Part shown: positions 46,909 through 57,558 of the stretch, one piece after another
Layout: each line of letters begins with the position of its first letter
How positions within the stretch are numbered: the first letter of the stretch is position 1
DNA from: Bimuria novae-zelandiae CBS 107.79
Lineage: Eukaryota; Ascomycota; Dothideomycetes; Pleosporales; Didymosphaeriaceae
NCBI GenBank assembly: GCA_010015655.1
Contig: ML976739.1
Span: forward strand, 180,821-244,820
DNA: 64,000 nt
Reading direction: 5' to 3'
Translations under genes and position numbers: made by a program
Notes under the pieces: model-generated
Told to the model about the DNA's origin: nothing
Seen by the model: the letters and a program-made list of their open reading frames with translations, nothing else
Database searches by the model: none

Positions 46909-49900
46909 CTAAACCGGTCTCCTATCATAACTAGTGTCCTCATGTCCTATAGTTCCCCCAAGATATGCATCCTTCTGAACACTATCCTCCTGCTGCAGCT
47001 TCCAATGGGTATCCTGTCTGACTCTTGCACCCGCCTGCAGCACTTCCTCGGCATCAAAAGGCGTTCCCGGAATGCTTACTTCAACTTTGTTGAACGTATC
47101 GCGCATGGGTGTGCGCTGATACCCTGGCTCGTACGCGATGCATGCTCCAGCTTGTCGTCGTTTCCATGACGCGTAACGCTCGAAGCGCGGGTAGACGCTC
47201 CCGATCCGCCCGTCACTTTTGTCGGACTAAACAGGCCGACGTCTGTCATCGTGGCCATGGTACTCGGTGTTCCAGGCCGAGAAATCAGATCTTCAGGCCG
47301 ACCATACAACTCACCGTCGCCGCCAAACTCTTCTCTGAATTCAGCCCTCTTCTTGAAGTTCTCAAAGTCAAGGTCTTCTTCCGCGACCAGCTCCACGCCT
47401 TGCATTTGCTGTCCCACAGGCACCGTCTTGCCCGATTCATGTGGATCCATTTCCGCCATGAAAACGTCACTGTATCCATAAGTGGTGGTCGGCATAGCGC
47501 GATCGGTCCACCGGCGGTGCGGTGCTTCAAAGATATTCCTGTCGGCAAGGGACCCACAGTGACCATAGATCTCTTTGAGGATGTGCTGGGACTTAGCGTG
47601 CACCATTGGAGTCATGAGTTTCTTGTAGAGCGCGGGGTGCCCGAAACGCACGGCGACACCGTCATTCCGCTTCGGGCCACTTCCATTGGGAGAGCCCCCG
47701 CCTTCAGCGTCCGAATAAAGTTGCGTCGCGTAGTACTCAAGCTTGTCGTCAAAGGCCCACTTACAGTACCATTTGAATACGAGAAGAAGAAATGGAAGGG
47801 GAATCATGGCATAGAGCATGTTGCCATTCCTCACCGAATTGATGCTTCCTACGCCTTGGGCGCCGACTACAAGTGCAATAACGGCATTTCCGAGTAGCAG
47901 GCTAAAGAGAAGCCTGTTTACTAGGAGGCGCCAGAAGCGGCCACCTGATTCGGTTTTCGTGACAAGCACATACTGGATCAGGTACTTCTTGAACCAGACC
48001 TCAATACTCAGGTAGAATGCCGTGACTGGGAGGATGATTGGTTGCAATGCACCGAATGTCAGACCAACTACCGCGACCTGCAAGTAGGCATTATAGTAGT
48101 CGGCGTACATGAAAGGCTGGGGCGCGCTAAGCTCAATGAGTTGGCGGGGCGTAGGATTAAGCAGCTTTCGCTGGATAAAGTTCCACACCAGCTGCCATGC
48201 CTGCGCGATATCGATGGCCGCTCCAAGGTTCTTTTGCATTTGCCAGGTTAGCCAGAAAGTCGACATGTTACACAGTCCAGTCATGACCTTAGAGAAGAGG
48301 TGCGCAGATCTGATAGCCTCCCATACTCCTTGATCCTTGGCGGCGATGACAGTGGCTACGAAACGCCAGGCTGATCCAAATACCGAGAACACGACGAGGT
48401 TGTTGAACACAAAAAATGCGTACAGACGAGCTGTGACGTGGCGCTCTCTGGATGTTTTTGACACATCCCCAGAGTGTGTATAGAGTCGGCGGAACATGAT
48501 GGGGATGCCCATATAGATCAAGGTCTGCACTAGAGGGGCCAAGATACCTTGGGCGATGCCCCATCCGGTGGGGTGGGCTTGCAAGTTGCCCTGGAACGAA
48601 GGCCAAACAAGCCCGAGGTGGCTGAAATCAGACAAAAAGACTGATGTGAGTATGTTGGGCACAATGTAAGCCGCTGTAAACAAGACCATCCAAAATCCAT
48701 CCCAGAACATGCGGGCACGTCGAGTCCTCCTACTCAAACCCAGGTTTTGCCAGAGCAAGTCGTGTGGTCTCGGAGCTAGGTAGATGTCGCAGCCTCGGGG
48801 TCCTTTCTTCCTTGCTGCATATGCGACGGCGTGGGCGTCCTCGATGTGAGGAAAGCTGGCGAAGCCATAGGACTGTGGGTTCCTCTTGTCGACACTTTCG
48901 CGTACATCCTTTATCTCAACCTCCAATCTTGCGATTCGATCTGTCCAGTAATCGATCGCGTCGACCTTGCTTTTCCCGTAAGCTGTCATATCGTCCTTTT
49001 CTGGTTTGCACATGGGACGCTTCTCGGGCAGCTTGTTCGGATTGCTTAGGTACTGAGCAAGGTATCCTTCGAGCTCGCGCACGGACTGGTCGTGTGCTTC
49101 GATAAGTTTAGGCAGGTCCTTGACATCTCGACCTATTGCCGTCCGTGGTACTATATGGGTCGACTTGGCTTCTTCGACGAGCAGAGCTATGCCAGCATCC
49201 GTCCTAGATGGTCTAGGTATGTGTGTGAGCTATGGGACAGTTAGTATTTAAACCATGACAGAGCAGGAGCAACTTACTAGCAAAGTTCTAGAGTGAAGCG
49301 AAGTCGTGTAATCCTCGCTGTTGAAATATGCCCTTTTCAACCTGTACACGGCTCTATAATTCCACCACAAAAAGAAGCACACGGTCCCTTGAAACAGGTA
49401 CGAACAGAGCACAAATGCCCAGAACTTCGGTCCAAAGATGTACTGCGGCGTGAACTTCATCAAGGTCGCGATGTTGTTCCATTGTTCATAGAAAGCGCTA
49501 CCTCCTACGACGTTCACTGGTATCAAAATTGCACACCCGAATATCGAAAGCACCAGGAAGATGTTCCGCAACATCCGCAGGAAACGTAGGAACACGACCG
49601 CATCCAGACCAATCGTATCGACTAACTCTTGCTCCTTGACATCTCGTATAGCCGGGACGAAACCGAATAGTTTGCGGCCGAGAGGTCGAGGGGCGTGTTT
49701 TTCGTCGGCATGTTTGGCTCGAGGCGCGTAGACTCTCGAATTGCGAGGCCTCAGGAAGAGGAATACTGCGAAAAGACCGCCGGAAACAGCAAACGCATAA
49801 ATTATGGCCGCATATATGGAATTTTGTTGCACCTGTCCAATCCGTCAGTCTCTAGGAACCGGAATGGGAGCCGCTCGATCCTACCTGAGCTTGAAACGGG

Positions 49901-49968
49901 TCCGCAATGAGATTAATAAACCTGTCAGTACTGTCCTCCCTTGAGGAAAGCCGCCCGGTAATCCTCAT
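46909..49968 (-). CDS. CSC1/OSCA-like calcium-permeable channel
   Basis: Membrane channel of the CSC1/OSCA/TMEM63 family, gated by osmotic or mechanical stress. Exons 49885-49968, 49278-49832 and from 49229 down. The first exon adds NLIADPFQAQ, joining to VQQNSIYAAIIYAFAV. The N-terminal helices, the cytosolic loop (THIPRPSRTDAGIALLVEEA to SYGFASFPHIEDAHAVAYAA) and the 7-helix core (LYAFFVFNNLVVFSVFGSAW, NMSTFWLTWQMQKNLGAA) are intact. The C-terminal tail changes frame: the main frame stops at 47076, while YEPGYQRTPMRDTFNKVEV and KLQQEDSVQKDAYL, which look coding, run in another phase to 46909. An unrecognised intron or a one-base shift must join them near 47130-47320. Confidence 0.88.
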
Positions 49969-50559
49969 GTTCGCATCAACAGTAGAAAGAGAGAAGCGAG
50001 TGGATTAGGAGACGAGTGCACGGTCAGAACATTTCACGGACATCAGAAGTGAGCGCGAATCGAAAGTGCGTTGAAAATAGAAACATGCGGGCACATAGAA
50101 TGATCGAGACTTGCCCATCGCTCCCAGATAGCGGGTCCGTTGGGAGTCGCAACACATCGATCGTTTCTTCACGATCGCGGCGCTACGTCATCGCCCCACC
50201 GGTTTACGCGGTGCTCCATCGACAGCACGACCCCGAAACATAGTGGCATGGCGTACGCACGCGACATATTCATTGTGGCGAGATTGAAAGGTCGAGATAT
50301 CAAAGGGTCCGGGGAGAAGCGTGCATGATGTGCGCTGGGTCGAGGAGCCGGGAGAGTGGCTTGGCAGGTACCCGAGGGACCCGAAAGCAAGATCGTCATC
50401 ATTGCAGGGTCTAACGCCAATCACGACTCGACGGTGAATAGATTGCGCAAGAACGAACAAGAAACTAGATGAGAGATGAGCCATGGTTGAGAAGCCGTAG
50501 CCCTGCGTAACGCAGGAACAGAGCACGGCGTCGACCAGCGAAGCTTAGGTCAACGTCTC
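49969..50559. other. Intergenic
   Basis: Channel promoter and methyltransferase 3' flank. Antisense frames (50188-50526) unsupported. Confidence 0.5.
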
Positions 50560-51603
50560 TCACTCCTGCTTGAACCCCACCGTCACGTTCAGGTCCCACC
50601 TTAAGTAAGCCCCAGAGCTCTTGTCTTCCAGCGCCTTCTGCTTCGCCTGTGCCACCTCATCCGCACTCCAATAACCCTCCTCCTTAATCTTCGATAGATT
50701 TGCCAAACCGTGGAATACCGCCCCAAGTCCAATCTCTGTAAAGTTGGGCCGCTGCTCCGGCAGCCGATCCGTACTCAGCACATCCTCCTCCACGCGCGCC
50801 AGTCCCGCATCTTCAAACATGCTCTGCCACTCCGGATAGCACCATTTAAATCTCTTCACCAACGTTGCATTGAAATGCTTCTGACCGCGAGTGAGGTGAT
50901 GGCCTGGAGTTGACTCAGGGCTGGATCCACGAAATCCCCGCGCGATGAGGAAATTGCCTTCGGTCCACTGGACCGCGCCGCCCGGTTTGAGCAGCGTGAG
51001 GACGTTGCGAAGCGTCTTTTCCCAGACACCCTCACCCATGGAGATAATAATCAACCGAATGTTTACCAAGTCGAATTGTCCCTGTAGTTCCTCAGGAAAG
51101 GGTTTCCAAAAGTCGCCTAACTCAAGCGTGACGTTCTCGGGCAAGGCTTCTTTCGGTAGAAATTGATCCGGGGAGATGTCATACCCATTAAAGGTATATG
51201 TTGAAGGCGAGACCTTGGCCATCTCAGCCAGCCATACACCCGTGCCCGTACCCACATCGGCTTGAGATTTCGTGAGTACGAGAGAATGCCAGGAATGTAA
51301 TGCGGGACTTACCTATGCGCGCGTTCTTTTCCGGCAGGCTGCGAGCCACAGCGGGGTGCAGGAGATATCCGATGGCTCTGAACACTCGTTAGAAACGTCT
51401 TAGGCCGAGACCTCCATAGCGCATCACTCACTTCGTCCAGATGTAGTGCTGCTTAATCAAACGCTGCTGCTCCTCAGTCGCGCGACCAAGCCAGTATGGC
51501 TGCCCGCATCACCTATGGTCAGCGATTTGCTCGAACCCCGCTGATATGTGTAGAAAGTTGCATGTACCTCATCGTGCCCGTTTACTTTCGCCTCGCCAGT
51601 CAT
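50560..51603 (-). CDS. SAM-dependent class I methyltransferase
   Basis: Four exons: 51568-51603, 51432-51499, 51313-51377 and 50560-51260, all phases agreeing, 289 aa. The start is MTGEAKVNGHDEPYWLGRAT, a common opening in fungal methyltransferases near secondary-metabolite genes. The SAM loop is ADVGTGTGVWLAEMA, cut just before by intron 3. Then NGYDISPDQFLP (acidic residue for ribose), LELGDFWKPFPEE and FDLVNIRLIII, and VLTLLKPGGAVQWTEGNF. It belongs to the LaeA/UMTA-like group; the methyl acceptor (small molecule or protein) is unknown. No biosynthetic core enzyme lies nearby in this window. Confidence 0.9.
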
Positions 51604-52439
51604 TGCTGTATTGCTTCTGTCGCGGGCACCGGCAGGTGTAACTTCAAGAGGGGTGGCGTGGATTTGGGAGCCGGCGATGTGAAGTCAGTGCCACTTCGCT
51701 TGTTCTTACCAAAAGCTTAAGCGTTCGATAGCTTCATGCAATCCTTGGCTAGTGGAAAAGTGGAACGAGAGGGCAAACGATTGATGCGGGGGGAGTGGAA
51801 GAGGCTAGCGTTCCGCATGAAGTCTGCGTGAAGTACATGTAGCCCGTATGCAGTCCGTCAAGTAGACCTCTGATAGGATATTAACTTTTATGTGCGAATG
51901 TACAGCAGATATCAATTTGGAATTGATTTTTCTCCACAGAATGGGCAATCGTCGCCGATGCACGTTCCGCAGCGGATACTTTCGGCACAAGCCCGCCTCT
52001 AGTACACGCCGCTCGGTATGGTCCCTAACGGCCAGGTACAAAGTAGGTGTACTTAGCTATTAATTGCTCATTCTTAGGTAACACAAAGGACTAAGACAAT
52101 ACTAAATAGTGTACCTTCACGACTTGGTGCCGCCGACTACTTTCGCGCCCGTTCCCTCTAAACCCACCGCGCCTCCATACGAAGCGTTAAAGCAGCCGAT
52201 TAGATTTCTTTCGTTCTATAGAAACTCCAGTGTTCTCTGCTTCTTCATCGACTATTTCCATATATCCATATATGACGACATAGCGTCTCCATCCATGCAA
52301 GATGTTCCCCTATAATGCTCCATCCTATTACCGTCTATCAAAAAGTAGTCGTGTATCTCGTGTATCCCGTGTGTACGCAAACGCATCAAGCTCTGCACAA
52401 TAATCTGCTTACCTATGCAGCCCATTAGGGGCTACAGAC
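51604..52439. other. Intergenic, no gene seen
   Basis: Leads from the methyltransferase promoter into the AT-rich patch. Only short frames. Confidence 0.5.
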
Positions 52440-52700
52440 AACGTCTGCGAAATTAAGCGTTAACTCCTGCTTAATCAATAGCTTTAATTAAAAAATCGCG
52501 AACCTCATGTGGCTTCAAGTCTAGAGCTTCGATGCCGGAGGACCTCAAAACCAGAGGAAATCTGATCATAAGATTTGCCTAGACTCTAGGCGGGGATAGA
52601 AGTGAAAGTCAGGTCAACTTGCACTAGCACAGGTAATCGTCTCAGCGACCCTCTGTTAAGGATGCCGGGGTAGGTAAATTAGTACGCTAGAGCCTACTTA

Positions 52701-52782
52701 ACACTACAACTATGGGACAGATACGCAATATTAGAATCTCTATACTATAACTATAGAATAAATACGTAATATTAGAATTTTT
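52701..52782. repeat. 41-bp tandem duplication with only C-to-T / G-to-A differences
   Basis: Copies 52701-52741 and 52742-52782 align without gaps. They differ at nine sites, all transitions, and at every one copy 2 has T for C or A for G. Such one-way change is what RIP produces. Confidence 0.85.
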
Positions 52783-53241
52783 TTAGAGTTGAAGCTAAAC
52801 TATAGTATAATAATATATTAGAATAGATATATTAGAACGCTTAAATAACTTATAAGTATATATAAAATCTTTACTACAGAGCTGCTTACTTATTTATCTA
52901 TATAACTATAGACTCTAGATGTTAGCGTATTATCACAGCAAAGCTAGCTAAACTTACGCTCTAAAACAGGTAGTTTAAATCCACCTCGAGGACAAAGTAA
53001 CCTGCTTAGGGCAAAACTACCTTCTATTCATAGTCTAATTATGAGTTCATGCGCAGTAGAGCTGAAGTAAGAAATGGCTATAATACTCAAGTAGTTTTGA
53101 ACCTAAGATACCTACTCTAGAAAGCCTCATGCATAACGTAGATTTAAACAGCGTATAAAAGCTTTTTCTATCGTCTTTAATACCCTGAACAGATTATGCG
53201 ACACAGTGTCACGAAGCGTGGGTCGAGAGCTGACGATAGCC

Positions 53242-53360
53242 TTGGACAGCACTCGACAGCGCATGACAGCACGCGACAGCGCTTGACGGAGCATGACAGC
53301 GCATGACAGTGCTCGACTAGCGCATAATAGCGCAAGACAGGGCTCGACTAGCGCTGTCAG
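53242..53360. repeat. 10-bp-period minisatellite, unit near CGCATGACAG
   Basis: About twelve imperfect 10-bp units in a row (CTCGACAG, GCATGACAG, GCGCAAGACAG variants). The last units change to GCTCGACTAG. It is GC-rich inside the AT-rich block. The minus-strand open frame over it (53127-53489) is a by-product of the repeat. Confidence 0.75.
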
Positions 53361-53784
53361 GGTTCTCACTCTATTTATCCCCCTCGCCCTAGCCCTTCTT
53401 TCCTCCCTAAGGGATCGCCTTAGTACTGTTGATAGATTGAGTGACCCGCAGTCGGGGCCATTTTTACACACAGTAACTAAAAAACGCAATAATAATAATA
53501 GTAATAAAAAGGCGCACTAAAATAAAATATAAAAATAGAATAAAGATATAGGTAGAGAGCGCGAATATTAGGCGATAGTAACTATAGATACGATATATCC
53601 TAGAACTACAGGATAGACACTATACATAGCTTAAGAAAGCTGCAGCCGGCGTATGAAAAAGCCAAGATTATCAGGAAGTAGCTCCGGACACAGAGCCCCC
53701 TAACTCTATATTCAAAGTACTAGTCTCTTAACGAGAAAAACGAGGTCCTTCTAAACCGCATTACAGAAACACATTCCCAACTTA

Positions 53785-54010
53785 TTAATATTCTATTATG
53801 GCAAACATAATAGAAACAAGGCCTATGCCAGCAAGCGTATAAACGCTTTTCTTGCCGGGTGTCATGAGGGCATATGCGATGTTCATGTATGATTTCTCAA
53901 TATATGCAATCCGTGGTTCAAACACAGCAGACCAAGCCTTGGTGAGAAGATCAAAGACTCGGATTCCGTGCGGTAGTTTATCCAACCATTCGATCCCTTT
54001 GCTACATATC
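53785..54010 (-). pseudogene. Possible orphan terminal exon with membrane helix
   Basis: Minus-strand frame KGIEWLDKLPHGIRVFDLL running to GIGLVSIMFAIIEY and stop, preceded by a fair acceptor (GTTAGCGCAG). It has coding-like composition and one hydrophobic tail helix, but no upstream exon is visible. Probably a gene fragment at the edge of the degenerate block. Confidence 0.35.
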
Positions 54011-57000
54011 CTGCGCTAACACAGGCAAGGTTACCTATATGGACTCCGAATTTTCGCTACGCGCCCATGTGGTTTCCCGTTACACGTAGGGCGAGACTCA
54101 GCGTAGTGAAGTGTGAAACTGACATCCGTCTGACGGTGTTTCATGCCAATATTTTGCACTGTTCAGTGGTCTGCCGGAGCCGCATTCATGCACTTCAGCG
54201 TGGGCACTGGTCGCCTGCGATATAGCGGTCAGCGACATAGCACAAGTGAGGCTCACTCGGATGATTGCTCTCCCAGTACCGAGCATGCGGCTCAAATTCA
54301 CGGCAACGTGCTCCGCCGACATAGCGCCGACATCTCCTCACGATCACTTCAAGAAGCAGATCTCTAGGGTAGACTATTGGTCAGACTCACTGTCAGTGAA
54401 TCTGGGTACCGGGCGTATACCTAGTAGTGTTAGAACAATGTGGGGCTATCACGGTATAGAGGGAAGTTTTGGGTGTGAGATCTGAGGAATGGAGTGGGTC
54501 TGCCTGCAATATGATGTCAGTATGGGGTTTTGTAGGCGCCAAAGAACATGCTAACGCAGCGCGTGTCGCGCTGCGGGGTCCTTGGCGTTGGGCATTTGGA
54601 CGCGTTGGCCACAATGTGGGTCTGAGCACTGTGATGTACATTGTGAGGTTGATGGCGGTGACGAAGGTGAGGCTGAGGCAAGTCTCCTCAGAGAGGTGGG
54701 AGCAGATGGTCGGTGAACAAGAAACGTAAGAGACACACCAGCAGCAATATCGACAGCTATTGTCCACATGTGGATGCCCAATTGGATTAAAGGAGGAGGG
54801 ACTAACACTTCACCTACAGCCTGTGCTCAAGCTTTTGGTAGATGCCAGGGTAAACAGAAGTAGTCCGACGCAAGTGACAGACAAGACTATCAACCGCCCT
54901 GTCGGAGATATAAGAGCCGGCATCGGAGCAACTACGGTAGTGGCATTGTAATCTGGAGTTTGAAGGGTTAAAAAGGGTGGACGGTGAGATCGTATTCGCC
55001 TAACGACGCCACAACCAGTCCAAGCAGGGTATCCAGGGCAGTGCACAGTTGACAGGATGCTGCACGGTTCGCCAACTCCATCACGTACATGACAAGGGTC
55101 AAAAACATCGAACCCCGCGGGGCGACATGCGGCGCGGCTGCGAAGTAATTTGGCGGTGAGACGAATCGTTGAACCGAAGCATCCCACCTCGCACAGCATG
55201 AAATCTTGGAAAGGAGTGCTATCGTGAAGTCGGCTGGTGCGTCGCATTGGGCTGGCCGAGACCGCAAGAAGGGTCAGCGGCGAGTACGGCCGTGAGGCGT
55301 CCAGGAGGATGTGCACCAGCGATGGTTCGCCATCGGGGTTGTGTACACGATCTGATAGTCCATAAAGTGAAATTTGGAAGTTGTTAGTGATGGTTTACAG
55401 GACACGATGGTCGGCGTGGTGTTGAGGGGCACTGTTTGCGGGTTTAGTCGGCTGGTGGAGTTCGGCTATATGTGCCCCCTGGCCCAGTGGCTGCGTCTTC
55501 TTTCATTTTCGAAACGGGCAAGTGGGGTCATGAATTTTTCTTGAGACCGACACCCACAGATGAATTGACAACGCCAACGTGCCGTATTGCGCCTTGTGTC
55601 AGTACCATCAAGACGATGTTGTTCCACGCAGAGCCATCCTGTGTCGCATTGAGGCAAATCTAATGTCAGAAAATGCAGTCGTTGATGCCCGCTGGGCCTG
55701 TAAGCCATGGGTGCCAGCTCGCATGTGGCCGCGCGGTCGAATCGGGATGTAAAAGACCCCTGCAAATATGCCATGGCAGAAGCCGGCCCGTGGAAAGGAT
55801 TCGAGGGTCCATCGCCAAAGCGCGAAGCTTGTGTCACGCTTGCCAGGGCACACTGGTCTTTTGCCCCGCGGTAGCCGCACGAGCGCGTAGACGTGCTCCG
55901 TACCCATCCTCGTGTCGTGGTTGAGTGCTCTGTCTTTGATTGCGCAAAGGTCATCTGATGCCTGGTGGTGCGAACTTCTCCTGACTGCTTACAGTGGAGA
56001 TGGACGACGGCCGCGCTCAGGGAGGGAGCTGATACAGCCCTGGTGAAGGAGGCGAGCTCATGTGATGCGTCAATGGGTGCTGTGTGAAGCGACCGCTGGT
56101 ATAACAACAAGAGCTCGCTCAGGAAAGCGTCCCCGGACGACGCGGGCAACAGGAGTGCCTCTGCTCACTGTTCTCGCAGCTTCCTGTGCGCAGAATGGCG
56201 TCACGGCCTGCGCCTGGAGGTGTGCTGCCGTCTCACACTGGAGATTGACACTGGCTAGCGCAAATGCCAAGCTATTTCGAGTGTTCGCCGTGCAGGGAGG
56301 CTTGACCATACGCGAGGACTATCGCAACCTCATGCTGCGCAACCTCTGCACGAGAGCGATGCCGTGCCGGACTTGCGTCCGTGCCCTAGCCGGCGCAGGG
56401 CGTTCGCCGCACCTAGAGCACGGCCGATTGCTGCTGAGAGTCAGATGGAGGACAGTGGTGTGGCAGAAACGCTTTCCCGGCGAGGAGAGAGAGAGCGCGC
56501 AGCAATGGCTTGGGGGGCATGCGGGCGACTGATAGTGTTGTTTATGGATTTTCTTCGCACGGCGTGAGATTCGTGACAGGGAAGCGGCCACCCTGGCTAG
56601 CTAGTGCTCTGGTTGGCCCCATGACTGGGCTATCGTTCCTCAGCGTGGACACTGGCAGAACTCCAGGGCCCTGAGGCTGGCAGAGCGAGCGAGCTAGCAG
56701 CGTGCATCTTCCTGGCTCCTCGCCGCGGCTCCTGTGCGAGTATCCTCTGGCTTGCATTCCCCCTTCTAAGTTCTGTCAGGCCGTATTGTCGTGGACGTGC
56801 CTTCCTCGTACGCGAGAGCCCCATCGAACCGCCAGCGTCTAAGCGGCCCGCAGCTCGGAAGAGGGCCCATCTAATTTCTCTAGATACGACCACTCCCCGC
56901 CGCGTTAGTCGGTTTTTTGTTGTTATTGTCGACGCCCGCTGCTGCTGCTACTCCTCTCTTCCTGCAGCCATCAGAGAGTGTGTGTGCCGCGAGGGCCAGC

Positions 57001-57558
57001 CCGTCCTGCACCATCCTGGAGGCTTCGCTACCGCACACGCTGCACCTCTCTTTGGTCCACACTCGCAGCGCGTCGCTTGGCTTGCTGCACTCGCAGCAGC
57101 TACCACCCAGTGGGCTTCGTTTCCGCTGCATATCAGTTGGGCTCTCCGCCGTTTCGTGCTCTCGTCACCTAGAGCGAGAGAGGCTCGGAAGGTACGTACA
57201 ATAATTCACGAGGCCCGCGGTTTGATGCCGTCCTTGTGACTCGCTTCTCCTGCCGCATTTCTTCAAACCCCCGCGAAGTTGTGCATTCACCAGCATCAAC
57301 ATCCTTCTACCATGCCAGACAGGGCCTCTTTCACTACGCACACGCATTATACTGACATACTCGGTCCTGCAGGCGGTTGTACATCACACGACAGTCCCTA
57401 AACGCCCACGCCTCGTCGGGACAACCAACGCGCCCGCGCCCCTCATTCACGGCTTCGAGAGCCTCTTCGACCCCCCGTTAAACGTGGCCACATCCCGACC
57501 ACCGCCCTTGAAATAGCCTTGGGCCCTACATGCAGTTGCTGCCTACCAGCGAAGAACC
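54011..57558. other. Gene-poor spacer, no convincing gene
   Basis: 3.5 kb of normal GC content. Longest frames (54810-55316 and 55466-56149 minus, 56062-56532 plus) overlap one another and show no domain or clean splice partners; one (54810-55316) ends with a hydrophobic helix LIVLSVTCVGLLLFTLAS that could be a real exon. From 56900 on, C/T-rich runs suggest the promoter and 5' UTR of the leucine-rich-repeat gene. Confidence 0.5.

Larger units (their letters stand above)
52440..53850. mobile_element. AT-rich, RIP-like degenerate repeat relic
   Basis: AT-rich block, sharply different from its surroundings, rich in TATA/TTAA/ATAT words and stop codons. From 53571 to 53815 the plus strand still reads like protein apart from TAG codons sitting where Gln is expected (AYEKAKIIRK* LRTQSPLTLYSKY* SLNEKNEVLLNRI), i.e. 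CAG to TAG changes. This is the pattern of repeat-induced point mutation on an old transposon; the segment may come from a transposase DNA-binding region, but the family is not identified. Confidence 0.65.

Noticed and set aside
53127..53489. 120-codon minus-strand open frame
   Set aside because: Mostly translation of the 10-bp minisatellite, giving a repetitive Ser/Arg/Ala pattern.
54393..55316. Possible multi-helix membrane gene on the minus strand
   Set aside because: Two hydrophobic segments are present, but no set of splice sites joined them convincingly.
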